Shown here one piece after another: positions 47,914 through 58,305 of a DNA stretch of 60,000 nucleotides. Under the pieces are notes generated by a model that saw nothing but the letters and a program-made list of their open reading frames with translations, was not told the origin of the DNA and ran no database searches. The translations under genes were made by a program, and so were the position numbers. The stretch is taken from the NCBI GenBank assembly GCA_950295325.1, contig OX485804.1:10108001-10168000 (forward strand). The letters run 5' to 3'. Source of the stretch: Polytrichum commune. Its lineage: Eukaryota > Streptophyta > Polytrichopsida > Polytrichales > Polytrichaceae. Every line of letters begins with the position of its first letter. Position 1 is the stretch's first letter.

Positions 47914-48232
47914 GCATAAATATAAGGAATCTCAAGTCTCACTGACGGAATGAACTCCAGCTAGTAGGGAATGAACTCCATCATGGTGTTGTTTCAATCT
48001 TAGGGTATAAAGGATCAGAATTAACTCCTAGTACGCACCAGATTTGTCTCCACCCTGTAGAGCACAAATTGATAGATAGCCCATTTGAATTCAAAACCCA
48101 TTTTTAAAAAGTGCGTATATATAGCCTATTATTTACCCTGTTTTACCTTGAGCAGTAAGTCTTACCAGTTACCATGTTGTATTACGACTAGACTTACCAT
48201 ATAGTCACCATGATGTGGTACGACTAGACTTT

Positions 48233-48316
48233 GATGTCTACATTGACATCATTGACACCGGTACGAATGTCCATATTGACATTACTGATACCTGTACGGA
48301 TGTCCACAGTGACATC
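48233..48316. promoter_or_regulatory. Tandem array of three 18-bp dyads, exact 33-bp period
   Basis: Sites start at 48233, 48266 and 48299: GATGTC-TACATT-GACATC, AATGTC-CATATT-GACATT and GATGTC-CACAGT-GACATC. Same motif as at 46266-46383. Confidence 0.75.
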
Positions 48317-48712
48317 CATAAGATGACCCATACAACATGTGTTATGTCAAGACCCACGTCTAGGATGACATCCCTTTTTTCCCTCTGTCCAATTTTCACC
48401 ATACAGTCGGTGTTCCCAATAACTGCCCGACAACACAATACAAATTATCAAAATTGAATATTTTCGGGACAGTCCTTGTAATTAAGACTAGTTTAATTAT
48501 GTGGAATTCGGTGCACCCTGACATACACGGTCATGGCATTTCTAAGCTCCTAGAGCGACAATACACTTTTTTTTCCTACTTCAATTGGCCATCAATTAGG
48601 TATTTGTTCTTACGCATAGTAACGGAGCGACTTTCAAAATATATTGCATTCAACTTCATCCACCCAATCAAAGGTCTGAAAGTGGCCATAAATTGTCTCC
48701 TGAAAATATATT

Positions 48713-48988
48713 TCAAGATCTGATGTTCACATCCCTAGTACACATAGCACGGTATCCCTCAATCACCATAGCCTTATGAATACCATCATTAATAATGACA
48801 CAACAATTGACAGCAAAATAAGCGTCCACGTTTGGATTAATCTCGCTGGTATACACATGATGACAGGCTGGTAGCAGGGAACATGATTCCAAGCTATGCA
48901 CAGATAATGCAGTGTACCCCACCTTCATAGAGACAGTGGTGGCAAAGAATAGAGGAGTGGGACACAATAAACTCATAAATAATATCAC
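48713..48988 (-). other. Open frame of unknown status in the CACTA interior
   Basis: A 91-codon minus frame with a plausible composition but no domain I recognise and no splice partner. It could be a captured fragment or chance. Confidence 0.2.
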
Positions 48989-49396
48989 TACCTCATCTCT
49001 AGGTTACAATGAAGACTGCAGCTAGGTCCCTGACGTCTGTAATGTCAATGGAATTTTCCTATAGATCGACATGGAGAACTCATGGCTGCAACTCCCCATG
49101 GATGGCTCAATTTGATGTTTGAAATGATGTCTAGAGTGACATCCATCACAATAAGACAACTACACGTACGACGTTAGCGGCGACGTCTAGTATGACGTAT
49201 CGTATTTGAAGGAAACATACGTTTGGATGAACAAGGGGGCATCCACACTCCACGTGGCCCACGTCATGTATACCCATGTGCTGCAAACGCTACTTGAGGA
49301 ACGTGTTACCTGTGAAGAGTCCAGTATAGTCGGGGTAGGCTTTGACGAACCCTAGCACTCCATTTTCACGTAGCCATACATCACGGTGTAGCTAGA

Positions 49397-49648
49397 ATGG
49401 CAACGCATCTACAGTCCATGACACAGGACACACTTTTGCAAGAGGTAGAAGGTGTATCACAAGTACGGACGATGGGGGTGGGAGTCACAGAGGCAGCCCT
49501 CGATGTTTTTAGCAATTTTGTGCAGCACATCGGGACAAATATTGTCACCACAAGTGAGCCTTCCCCAAGCATGCATGCAAATAATCCACAGCCACGGCGG
49601 AGCGCAAGGTTCGCAACCCGCCAAAACAGAGACGCCCCTTGTGTGTAG
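49397..49648 (+). CDS. Hypothetical exon in the CACTA element (possible first exon of the plus-strand gene)
   Basis: 83 codons from ATG, preceded by a GTGTAG acceptor-like site: MATHLQSMTQDTLL..., with a basic end PRRSARFATRQN. The composition is protein-like. It could be spliced to the TNPA-like exon at 50298 or be independent. One 18-bp dyad (GATGTC-TAGAGT-GACATC, 49126-49143) lies about 250 bp upstream. No family recognised. Confidence 0.35.
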   Translation: MATHLQSMTQDTLLQEVEGVSQVRTMGVGVTEAALDVFSNFVQHIGTNIVTTSEPSPSMHANNPQPRRSARFATRQNRDAPCV

Positions 49649-50297
49649 ACACTGCCCGCGCTCCCCCCCCGCAACAGGTACGACACATGGCATGCGTGTC
49701 GGGCAACGATGGGCCCCAATTAGGGTTAACCTCGCATCCACGGTCATAGGTCCTCGATGTGTCCACGGTCATGGGTGCCCGCGGGTGGGCATGAGTGCCC
49801 AGAACGTATATCATGGTTGGACGACGTTGTGAGCTCCCCTTCCATGTTGTGTGGGACGTCCTGAGTGCAGCGGGGGAGGCGCCGGTGTTCAATTGCCCCC
49901 GTATCACTTTGCCGAATCACTTTGCTCCACACTCCTGCAATTGTCGGTGTATATGCAGCTTACATAGCGTGCTTCAATTGTTCAGTCCTTTATATCCACG
50001 ACATCCCTCCGTCGCTACTACTGCATTGTGCCAGTGGCACTCACGTCCTGATCGCCATTCGGTCCACATCTTCTTGTTACCTGTTGTGTCAATTGCATGC
50101 CTCAGTTAGTTGTGTTAGGTCTTACCTGTGCCTACCGCACTCGCTTATGTGTTGATCGCTGCCTTTTTGCTCCACTATCAATATCAACTGTTTTTCAATG
50201 TGTGTGTGCGTACCTGGGAGTGGCTGACCGCTTGTGTGCATTGCAGCTGCAGGTCAAGGGAGAAGCCTTTGTCCCCTGGCGCGCACCTCGGCTGAGA

Positions 50298-52811
50298 ATG
50301 CCGAGAAGAACGGGGTCGAGGCTGAAGAGGGTCCGATCCCCACCTCGATCGAACCAGGAGGAGAGCCCCGAGCGCGGAGGTGAGGAGACAGCCAGCGATG
50401 ACGCCGCCATGGAGCGCCGGACGAAGCAACGCCATGACCCTCGGTATGCTGGTCGCACCAGGAAGGTCAAGGCAGCAGCTCGCACGCCGCCCAAGCGGAA
50501 GCGGATGGTGGTGGCCCTGTCATCAGGGGAAGAGGGTGAAAACCCCCACTCATCGCCGGAAGAGGACGACGACCCGCAGCAGGACTTCATGTACGTTCCT
50601 CCTCCCTCCCACGTCCACAACGTGTAAGCGGAGACGTTGCTTAGGACGTCAGCGCAGACATCGTCGATGCCTCATCGAACATCTGCTCCAACATGTCCAC
50701 GTCTCCTTCGGTCCGTGCATTTCAACCTTCGTACATTGTCCCAAACCCTAAACCCAATAGAGTCAGCGTGATCGAAATGTGTCCAATACTCAGAAAGGAA
50801 CTGTTTTACTGAGTTTATAAACCCTATAAGTGCCTTAGGTCTTATCCCGTTACATTCACCTAACAGGTTGAATCCCGAACATTGGGAATTAGTGTTCAGC
50901 TTGAATTATGTTTCCAAGGATGAGTGAAATCCTGGTGCCACAGTGTAGTCCTACAAGTGGCCACAAAATATACTTTTACTTCAAAGAACCCTCCCTGAAT
51001 ACCTGCTACTTAGGGTTGTTATGTGGATGCCTCAGTCTACCCATGCTTCAATTGTAAATTTTCCCTGCAATAAGTTTCGAAATTATCAAGTAATGCAGTA
51101 GAGTTTTGTCCCAGGGGTATCTGATGTCGTGTATAACACATTGGTAGCAATTGATGGAAGAATATAGAGGTATAGCTAAAGTGGCACAGTGAGGACAAAA
51201 TCTGGTCTCAACGTCTCAGCCTCCACTTTCAAGCACAGGTAAGTTGACAACGTCCAGTGTAACATGCCAAAGTAACACTTGGAATGCTAAGGCTGCAAGT
51301 GACTGTTAAATTACACTTATTAAGGGAAAGGCATGTCAAAATCGAACTCTGACATGCACCCAAGATAGATGTTAATGGTCCCAATTCTACTGGTACCCAG
51401 AAACTCACTTGCCCTAAACTACAGACCATCCAGATGCAACCACTGATTGCTAACCTGGAATTTGATCCATGAACAATTTGTTGCAGACTCTCTGGCTGGC
51501 CTCATTGTTCCGTGTCAAATTCTACTCTTAAACTGTTCTCGTGGGCGCAACATTAAGACTAATAAAAATGCCCCAATATCCGCCTGTTGGACATCGCCAC
51601 TAACTGCATGCTCTTCTGGTCAATCGTCCAGCAGAATAGCCACATTACGCCCGAATTCTTAAACCTGTTCTCCCTTTGCGGCTCTTGTTTGTTTTCCTTG
51701 ACAATACCCTAGTTAATAGCTATCAGAATAGGCACCACTATGAAGAAGTATTGTAGCGAGATGATCAGCACTAGCGCCAGTTTTCAGACAGGTTATGGTA
51801 TGCACTGATTAAACATTGTCATGCACAGCTAATATACGATTTGACTCCTGGTTTGAAGTTATAGGTCCATTGAATTTGCGCTGAATTTCAAGTAATTCCC
51901 CATTATGTTGTGACAATTGGACTACTCCACATTACTTTTTTGGGGCAGACTTCAAGTTTTCTTGCCTTTCAACATATAAACGCCATGTCCTGTATGGAGT
52001 CTGTGAATGCAGCTGCTTTTCAACATACAAACTGGATGTCCTGTATGGAGTATTTGAATGCAGTTGTACAAGCTGCAATCGTCGCTGAAGAGACGCCAGT
52101 CTTGTAGTTCAATTTGTTCGGCCTCCCCAAATTGAGTTTGCAAACGTCCCATTTTAATTCATGCCTGACTCGTTGGCGCTCATTTGTGTTGCCTCAGCCG
52201 AGGCTATGACACACACACGGGCGAATCGGATGGCGATGACGACGAACAATACTCAGATTCGTTCACGGAAGAGGACAACACGCTGCCTCGGAAGCGCCGC
52301 ATCCGGACACACACTCAGCCCGAGGACATGAGGAAGCCCGTGTTGGTGGATTCCAAGGGCATTCCTTATGGCACGATGAAGAAGGTGTTGGAGCAGGAGG
52401 TGAAGCTCCTGGCGAAGGACCTTGACCCCCGCTACAGCTGGGAGGGACAACCCAAACATGCGAAGGATCGCTTCTTCAAGCGGGTATATGCAGGTATGGC
52501 CCCTCTGAAGCCATTGCGTACCCATGTTGTCCAGAATGACATCCAAGGCAACATCTAACCTAACCTCCAGGATGCTTGACTTGACGTTTGTTGCGATGAC
52601 AGAGTGGGAGATCAAGGGGAAGGGCAATGGGAAAAAAATAGATGAGATGTGGTTCCAAAAAATTGTAACGAAGGTCCTTATCAACCTCAGATTCCGTCTG
52701 GGGCGTTTGATTGACACCAACGTGCCCAAACCACCGGAGGTGTCAACTGAATGTTGGAACGACCTTGTGAAATGCCGCGCCTCCGAGGTGTCGAAGAAGA
52801 AGTCGGCGTAG
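50298..52811 (+). CDS. TNPA-like / plant Ptta-En-Spm accessory transposase protein
   Basis: Probable DNA-binding partner of the transposase. Exons: 50298-50590, 52198-52493, 52603-52811; GT/AG junctions match in phase (2, then 1), giving 265 residues to TAG at 52809. The N-terminus is basic and low-complexity (MPRRTGSRLKRVRSPPR) with acidic runs, nuclear-protein-like. Residues from about 140 (VLVDSKGIPYGTMKKVLE, DLDPRYSWEGQ, then EMWFQKIVTKVL and VSTECWNDLVKCR) follow the layout of the plant En/Spm transposase_24 family, Trp-rich and helical. The stop is earlier than expected for the family, which usually continues into a coiled coil; such a segment lies just downstream. A 51-bp tandem duplication sits in intron 1 (51964-52065). 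Exon 3's acceptor was chosen for phase and is the least certain junction. Confidence 0.65.
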
Positions 52812-52998
52812 ATGCGAGCGATCTCACGACGGAGGGCGTCAAAGGCATCACAAATGCAGGGACTTTGAGAGGCTGCGCTTGTCCGGCTGGTGAGCATCCC
52901 TTCCTTTGTGTCTTTCCACATCCAACATGGACGTTACTGATGATGTTGGATTCAGCGTGGGGACATATCGGCGATGTTTAGTCTGATGTCCCGCGTCA

Positions 52999-54202
52999 TT
53001 GTTGCAAACGTCTTATCCGCGACAGAGCATACGCCTTCAACGAGAGCCGTTTGAGACGGAGATCAACGAGGAGGTGGAGAAAGAATACCAACGTCTGGAG
53101 GCGGAGCGGTTCGGCGAAGAGCAAGACACGGAGAAGAACATTGCAGATATGGCGACTCGCTTGGAGGAGTTGGAGGCGAAGGTCGATGCGTCGAATGATC
53201 GGCTGGAGGCGAAGGTCGATGCGTTGAATGATCGGCTGGAGGCCAAGATCGATGCGTCCCAGTCGCGGTTGGAGGCAATGTTCTAGCAACTTATAGCGGC
53301 CAGAGCACCTATCTACTGCTCCCCCCCTCTGTCCCCGAAAGACAGCCACCCGACAGTTAGCGTTTTGCTGCCAATCCTAGGTGACGAGCCAAGGAATAAA
53401 ACGAAGGAGACAGCGGTTGGTAGCCCTAAACTAAACCTGCAGGTCGGAGGGCGGGTTGCACAATTGCCGTTACGTGAGGGGTGTGCCGAGGAGGGGGAGA
53501 AGGAGAAGGAGACAATGAGGATCCCATCCCCGGGCTTGGACACCGTAACAACAGGGGCCGGGCCAAGTTCAAGAGTGGGGCTTAAGCATCTAGAGCAGGT
53601 ATCCTAAACCTAGTCAAAACATACTCAACGCAGGCACGGTTTATAGCCCGATGTCCTGGAACATGTAGCACAGTACGTAGATGTCTTTGGAAACATACAT
53701 TCCAACGTTTCTGGAAACGCGAGAAAACTTTTTTGATGTCTCGGTAGACATATGTTTAAACAGCCTGCGGCAACACACCCCCGCCAAGGAGATTTGTATC
53801 CAATTTTTACAATGCTTTCATGTTTGTTGCATTTTCCCGCATAACGAGTCTTGTCTCTAGTAAAGTGTGCAATTGGTTGGTGAGTTATGTCCATGCATGT
53901 TCCTTTGGCTACGTCTTGCATAGGTAGACGCTGAAATGGGTGTCCAGGATGCGGCGGAAACAAATCCCGACAACGCTGGTGTTCCTCCACGGCGACCTGC
54001 ACAACCCGAGAAGGCACAGAAAGCAGTAAAAGCGGTCGGCCTGTCCAAACCTAAAAAGGCTGATGAACAGAAGCTCTCAACTGCCAGAAAATCGGTTCAA
54101 TTTTGTGAGCCCGGGAAGAGCGTTGGAAAGGTCGGGAGCTCCACTAGAGCCGAGGTGGCGAAGAAGAAATCAGCTCGCATGCCTACTGCTATTGCCGAAT
54201 AG
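52999..54202 (+). pseudogene. Coiled-coil C-terminal exons of the TNPA-like gene, interrupted by stops
   Basis: The frame at 52999-53286 has acidic/basic helices, then three 11-residue repeats (LEAKVDASNDR-type, 53170-53268), a hendecad coiled coil. The same frame continues past TAG at 53284-53286 to a CAG/GT donor near 53600, which joins in phase (after HLEQ) to an acceptor at about 53925 and a Lys/Ala-rich tail ending at 54202. Thus one nonsense codon splits the C-terminal part. Two further stops, TAG 52809 and TGA 52866, separate it from the upstream exons. All three could arise from single C-to-T changes. Alternatively the stops are real and this is a separate unit. Confidence 0.5.
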
Positions 54203-55517
54203 TCGTAGTTCCATCGCAGTTAACTTGCCGCAACGTGTGGGGGGAGTGGCGGCGGTCATAGAGCAGCTCGCAGTACCTTGAACTTGCACAGTAGGAACTT
54301 AGCAGCTGAACTGTATGGGCACAATACTTTATCTGGATTTTCGATTTGGTGACCTAAAGCCCGAAGACGATGCCATTTTGCTTTAATGTAATTTCTTATG
54401 TCATAAACAATTACGCAAACATTCAAACAAACATCCTGTGGACACCATTGTAATCCAAATGAACACTTCGAACATTCCGAGACACATCGAAGACAACATC
54501 AACTGTTGTTTTACATAGTGACGTCTACATGTTGTTGATAATATATGGATGTCACATGTGACATCTAACGGGAGGTCTGAAATACTCTGAACGATGTTTC
54601 ACGAGACATCGCGAGATGCTTACGGATGTTCGACTAGGACTGTTTGGATTGCTCACCCATCTTAATAGATGCTCCAAAGGACACCTTCCATAACGTGAAT
54701 GACAACCATATGGATGTCAAGAGCGACGCCATGAAAAACAACAGGTGTACAGACCATGCCCTGAAACAAATGCGATCGCCAAAGATGATGCCATTTTTGA
54801 CATACCCAACGCAGTCTCAAACGAAGAGCATGCCAAAGCAGATGCAAATACACGTCGCCTGAAAACATCACAAAGAACGTCCATTAATTTGATCCAGCAT
54901 CTTCAATGTCTCTGAGAATGCACATTTTGATAGCATGAAGACACACAAATGTCACACTCCATGTTGGTCGCGATGTGCACACAAACAATGCCATATTATA
55001 TGTTTTCAATATTGACATTTACTGTGCTTGCGATTACATCTAATCGAACGTACAAGATGTCACTAGAGACATCTTAGCAAACATTACCAAATCACGGAGA
55101 GTGTCTATGGAAGCACACTTGTGTTACTGGAGACATCAAAACGAACACACTTTTAAACCCCTAAACGCCAAAAAGTTTGTTGACATGGCATGCCACGTCA
55201 TCGCCCTGACATCAGCCACGTAGATTCCCGCCGTGGCCACGTCGGATGCCACCGTGGCCACAACTCATTTTGGCGGGACCCCGTCATCTGCCACATCAAC
55301 AAGGGGCCGGATGAAAATCGTGGACATGTGGCACTGCCCGTCGAAGATGGGGTTGATGTGGCCTCGACGTGGCTTCCACATGGCACAACCTCTAAGCACC
55401 CAAACGCATGTTTCACGACACACGTCAAGATAAACATTAGGCATGTTGAGTGAAATTTTTGCCATGTTTTTGCATGTTTCGGTTGATCAAATTTTAGGTG
55501 ATGTTTACGTGAACATC
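53735..55517. promoter_or_regulatory. CACTA right subterminal dyads
   Basis: 18-bp dyads at 53735-53752, 54548-54565 (perfect palindrome GATGTCACATGTGACATC), 54593-54610, 55056-55073 and 55500-55517, with degenerate relatives near 54660, 54714 and 54786. The last is 37 bp from the right TIR. Likely transposase or TNPA binding sites. Confidence 0.7.
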
Positions 55518-55553
55518 ATTGCTGTTTTTTTTGACATTTTTCTGCGTTTTTTG

Positions 55554-55586
55554 AAACATCACAAAAAACACGGGTTTCTTATAGTG
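55554..55586 (-). repeat. CACTA right terminal inverted repeat
   Basis: 33 bp identical, inverted, to 40794-40826; followed by the CAC target duplication. Confidence 0.97.
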
Positions 55587-55889
55587 CACACTACATGACA
55601 TATTGTAAATAATTTTTCACTTTTGAAAGTTACTTATGTTAATAAACTGTATCATATTGGCAATTAGCGGACGTGAAGGCTTTGAGGGGCTAATCACACC
55701 GGCCACTTTTGGCACCATCCGTTGGCATCTTTGGCTATGATAGTGTGCAAAGTGGCGGGCCAACACCTATTTCTCATCATAATCCCCAACAATTTCACAG
55801 TTGGAACTAGACATAAACATTGTTGTGATTGGGGCATGAGACCTCTAGGCATCTAGTTTAGGCCCTTCGCAAATAGGGTGCATGGCACT
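55587..55889 (-). repeat. Right half of the family F repeat split by the CACTA element
   Basis: Resumes similarity to 16442-16602 (AAGTTACT, TTAG(C/T)GGACGTGA, GAGACCTCTAG(G/A)CAT). Confidence 0.65.
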
Positions 55890-56855
55890 ACTACAACGTT
55901 TAGGGTATTTGGTGTCACACACCTTATATACAAAGGGCCTAAACTAGATGCCTAGAGGTCTCAAAATATCACACCGGATGGTCTTGCGTTTTAGCATGCA
56001 AGGTGAAGATTATTTTAAGTGGACTACTGGCAACCATCATGTGTTTACATTTTAGTATGCAGGAGGAAGATATTCTTGAGCAGACTAATGCCAAGTGTCA
56101 CATGTGTTCACTTTAGTCAACTTGTAGACGATTATGTAATATAGGCATGCATATCATAACACTATTGAACATAGTCATGCCAAGATAGTAAGCGCACTAG
56201 CTGAACACCAAGTGCCATGAGGTGACACTAATGGTGAAGATGTTAATTATCAATGTAACTAGCACTCGCTTCAAAATAGGGTAAGTAACACTACTATGCA
56301 TGTGACACTAAGGGCATGTTTAGACTTGGGGCCAAGGCCATTGGGAACGAAGGCCAATATGTCCCATGTGGCATGCAAATGGGTCCCCAAGGCCATTAAT
56401 AAGAAAGTAACCTAACTCCATTCATTGCTTTCATGTGTAAACCTATTTAGGTGGGGTTGGGTTCTATTTATATGAGAGGCTTATCCACGTACCAACGTAC
56501 TCATGAACTATTCTATGGATAATAATTAAAGTATAATAAATTTAGAATTTCTCCCCTCCTATTCAATGCTCAAAGAATAAACTACTATAATCAAATAAAA
56601 GCTCTGACAATGGCCTCAACTAGAGTGAAAGAGTCCACAAGGTTGGGAGCTCTCTTTTCCAAGGCTTGAGGCCATTGTCATGATGAATAAAATAATTTAT
56701 TTGTTAATTGGCCCCAACTCATGGTGTAAACTTGAAGAGCTGAGTCCCAACCTCTCTACCAATGAGAGGAGTGGATTTCTTGCACCCCAACCCATTTTTG
56801 AGCCCTGACTCCAAGTCTAAACCCGCCCTAAATACCCTAAACGTTGTAGTAGAAT
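55889..56855 (+). mobile_element. CACTA-like non-autonomous element (family F) with a nested MITE
   Basis: Ends carry CTACTACAACGTTTAGGGTA in inverted orientation, followed by TTT(G/A)GTGTCACA. The interior matches 27960-28500. Its right terminus is interrupted by the 517-bp MITE at 56312-56828. With the preceding half repeat it forms an inverted pair around 55905. Confidence 0.8.
56312..56828. mobile_element. 517-bp Tourist-like MITE with TAA target duplication
   Basis: Ends GGGCATGTTTAGACTTGG and inverse CCAAGTCTAAACCCGCCC, TAA on both sides (56309-56311 and 56829-56831). The interrupted host reads GTGACACTAAATACC when rejoined, exactly as in the uninterrupted copy near 28471. Confidence 0.92.
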
Positions 56856-56859
56856 TAGA

Positions 56860-57189
56860 ATATCAGACTATTCAATGTTGAGCCTTGCCCAATACCGATA
56901 GGAGCTTCATAGAAAGATATTTGGAGATAAGTTATTGGGGAGATAATGAAGGTGACACAGCAAAGTATTACCCGCCAGGGATAACTTCCGGGACTCAGTG
57001 CAAAACATACAAATTAATAAGTATCCCATATTGTTTATAAGGGACAAGTGGCGGGCATTGGTAGGGCAAGTCCCGTGACTTTAATATTGCTTTGCTTTAA
57101 TATGTACTTAAGCAGATGAGATGGGGTGCATGTCAGCATCCTCCCTCGCTCCTCTCTTGCGTTCGGAATATGAAGGTGGGTCAGGTAAT
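56860..57189. other. No gene seen
   Basis: AT-rich intergenic DNA, no supported feature. Confidence 0.45.
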
Positions 57190-57450
57190 GTGTGGGTGTT
57201 ATTTGGTTTGTTTTTCATGTTCTCCAACTTCTATTGATTCACTTTACACAACCAAACTTGTGTTGCATTGGTCAATCTACAATGAAGTATGACCAAAGAT
57301 TGGATTGAAAATCGGACTTCCCTTTATTTAGTTATGGTTATCGGAAGTGCATGTTTATTGATTCGTAAAACTGTATACATTAAATCATCCCAAACTTGTT
57401 CAATGTTGAGTATTGAGTAGTCAATTGAATTTAAAGACGTGTGTATTTGT
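57190..57450 (+). repeat. Dispersed repeat (copies near 3265 and 14140)
   Basis: Shares TTTTTCATGTTCTCCAACTT, ACTTGTGTTGCAT and TTTAGTTATGGTT with the invertase-intron copy. Confidence 0.65.
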
Positions 57451-57558
57451 GACTCTCCAATCTTTATTGTTTACATGTCATTCGTTTGGTTGAGGATGTG
57501 TAGCATCATGAATTTTCTTGTTCTAAAATTCTCATCCTAAATCAATACCAGGCATAGG

Positions 57559-57785
57559 TACTACACTAAATATTGTGTTTCGTATCACTTACTATTTGGA
57601 ATTATGCAATGTTGTATCTATTTATTGTACACCTCATATTTCACCAACAAATGCCAAATTGATTCTTTGAGCTTTATAGAACGCTCACAAACTTTACTTG
57701 GCAAGAAAGTCTATCAATAGTAAGAGGATATGGCAATGTGTAACTCGAATAGTAAGTGACACTAAATACAATATTCAGTGTAGTA
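57559..57785. mobile_element. 227-bp TIR element (MITE-like)
   Basis: Ends TACTACACT(A/G)AATATTGT in inverted orientation, with similarity continuing about 40 bp inward (TCACTTACTATT). The half-site CTACACTAAATA is the same as in the palindrome at 22277-22298. Confidence 0.75.
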
Positions 57786-57899
57786 ATAAGATTCGGCATG
57801 GGTTGAAAACTGATGTGGCTGAATTAGTTCTCATTACGTGAATTTAGTGCAAGTTTTAGAGAGTAAGCATGGTCCAAACACATATGACCACATTGAATA

Positions 57900-58115
57900 C
57901 TGTAATTAGTGTCACCAATTCTATTTTCCTTGGTAAGTAGTGATTGTCAACTGTCCATGTAGTGTCACCAACAGTAACTCAAATCCTAACATTATTTGTC
58001 ATTCCTTGTAAAAACTTTTGGGCATTACAGATTTACAATGTTGCAATTACTGTCGCTCAGTAAAGTGATTTTTCATCCAAATTGCTATCATTCATGACAA
58101 TAATTTAATTCAAAA
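57900..58115. repeat. Dispersed repeat (copy of 10560-10765)
   Basis: Same blocks in the same order as the copy near 10.6 kb. Confidence 0.7.
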
Positions 58116-58239
58116 ATGTTAAGGTCCGAAACATACCAAACTTGGTTTCCATAATTACACCCCAGCTAGTTCGGTTTGTGGCCATGTTTGTGGATCAAAA
58201 GTGTTTAATTGTAGGCTATGGAAACTGTAGAGTCCAAAA

Positions 58240-58305
58240 TTGAAACAAACGACCTTCAATCCGAAGGCCTTAATCTCTACGCCACAGCCTGGTTAATCAA
58301 GAAAA
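58240..58305 (-). mobile_element. tRNA-like relic (SINE head?)
   Basis: On the minus strand, TGTGGCGTAGAGATTAAGG resembles a pol III A-box arm, followed by a CCTTC/GAAGG stem and a GTTTCAAT B-box-like part. It lacks a proper anticodon loop, so it is not a tRNA gene. Confidence 0.35.

Larger units (their letters stand above)
40794..55586. mobile_element. CACTA (En/Spm) DNA transposon, 14,793 bp, apparently complete
   Basis: Terminal inverted repeats begin CACTATAAGAAACCCGTGTT and are identical for 33 bp, extending to about 43 bp with one indel. A 3-bp target duplication CAC flanks the element (40791-40793 and 55587-55589), as expected for CACTA. Inside are a TNP2-type transposase on the minus strand and a TNPA-like gene on the plus strand, plus subterminal and internal 18-bp dyads. 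The intact ends and open transposase suggest a young insertion. Confidence 0.97.

Noticed and set aside
50195-50620. A 141-codon minus frame opposite TNPA-like exon 1
   Set aside because: Shadow of the GC-rich exon; the plus strand has splice sites consistent with downstream exons.
58240-58305. tRNA gene
   Set aside because: Arms are imperfect and the anticodon loop lacks the conserved U; better a SINE-like relic.
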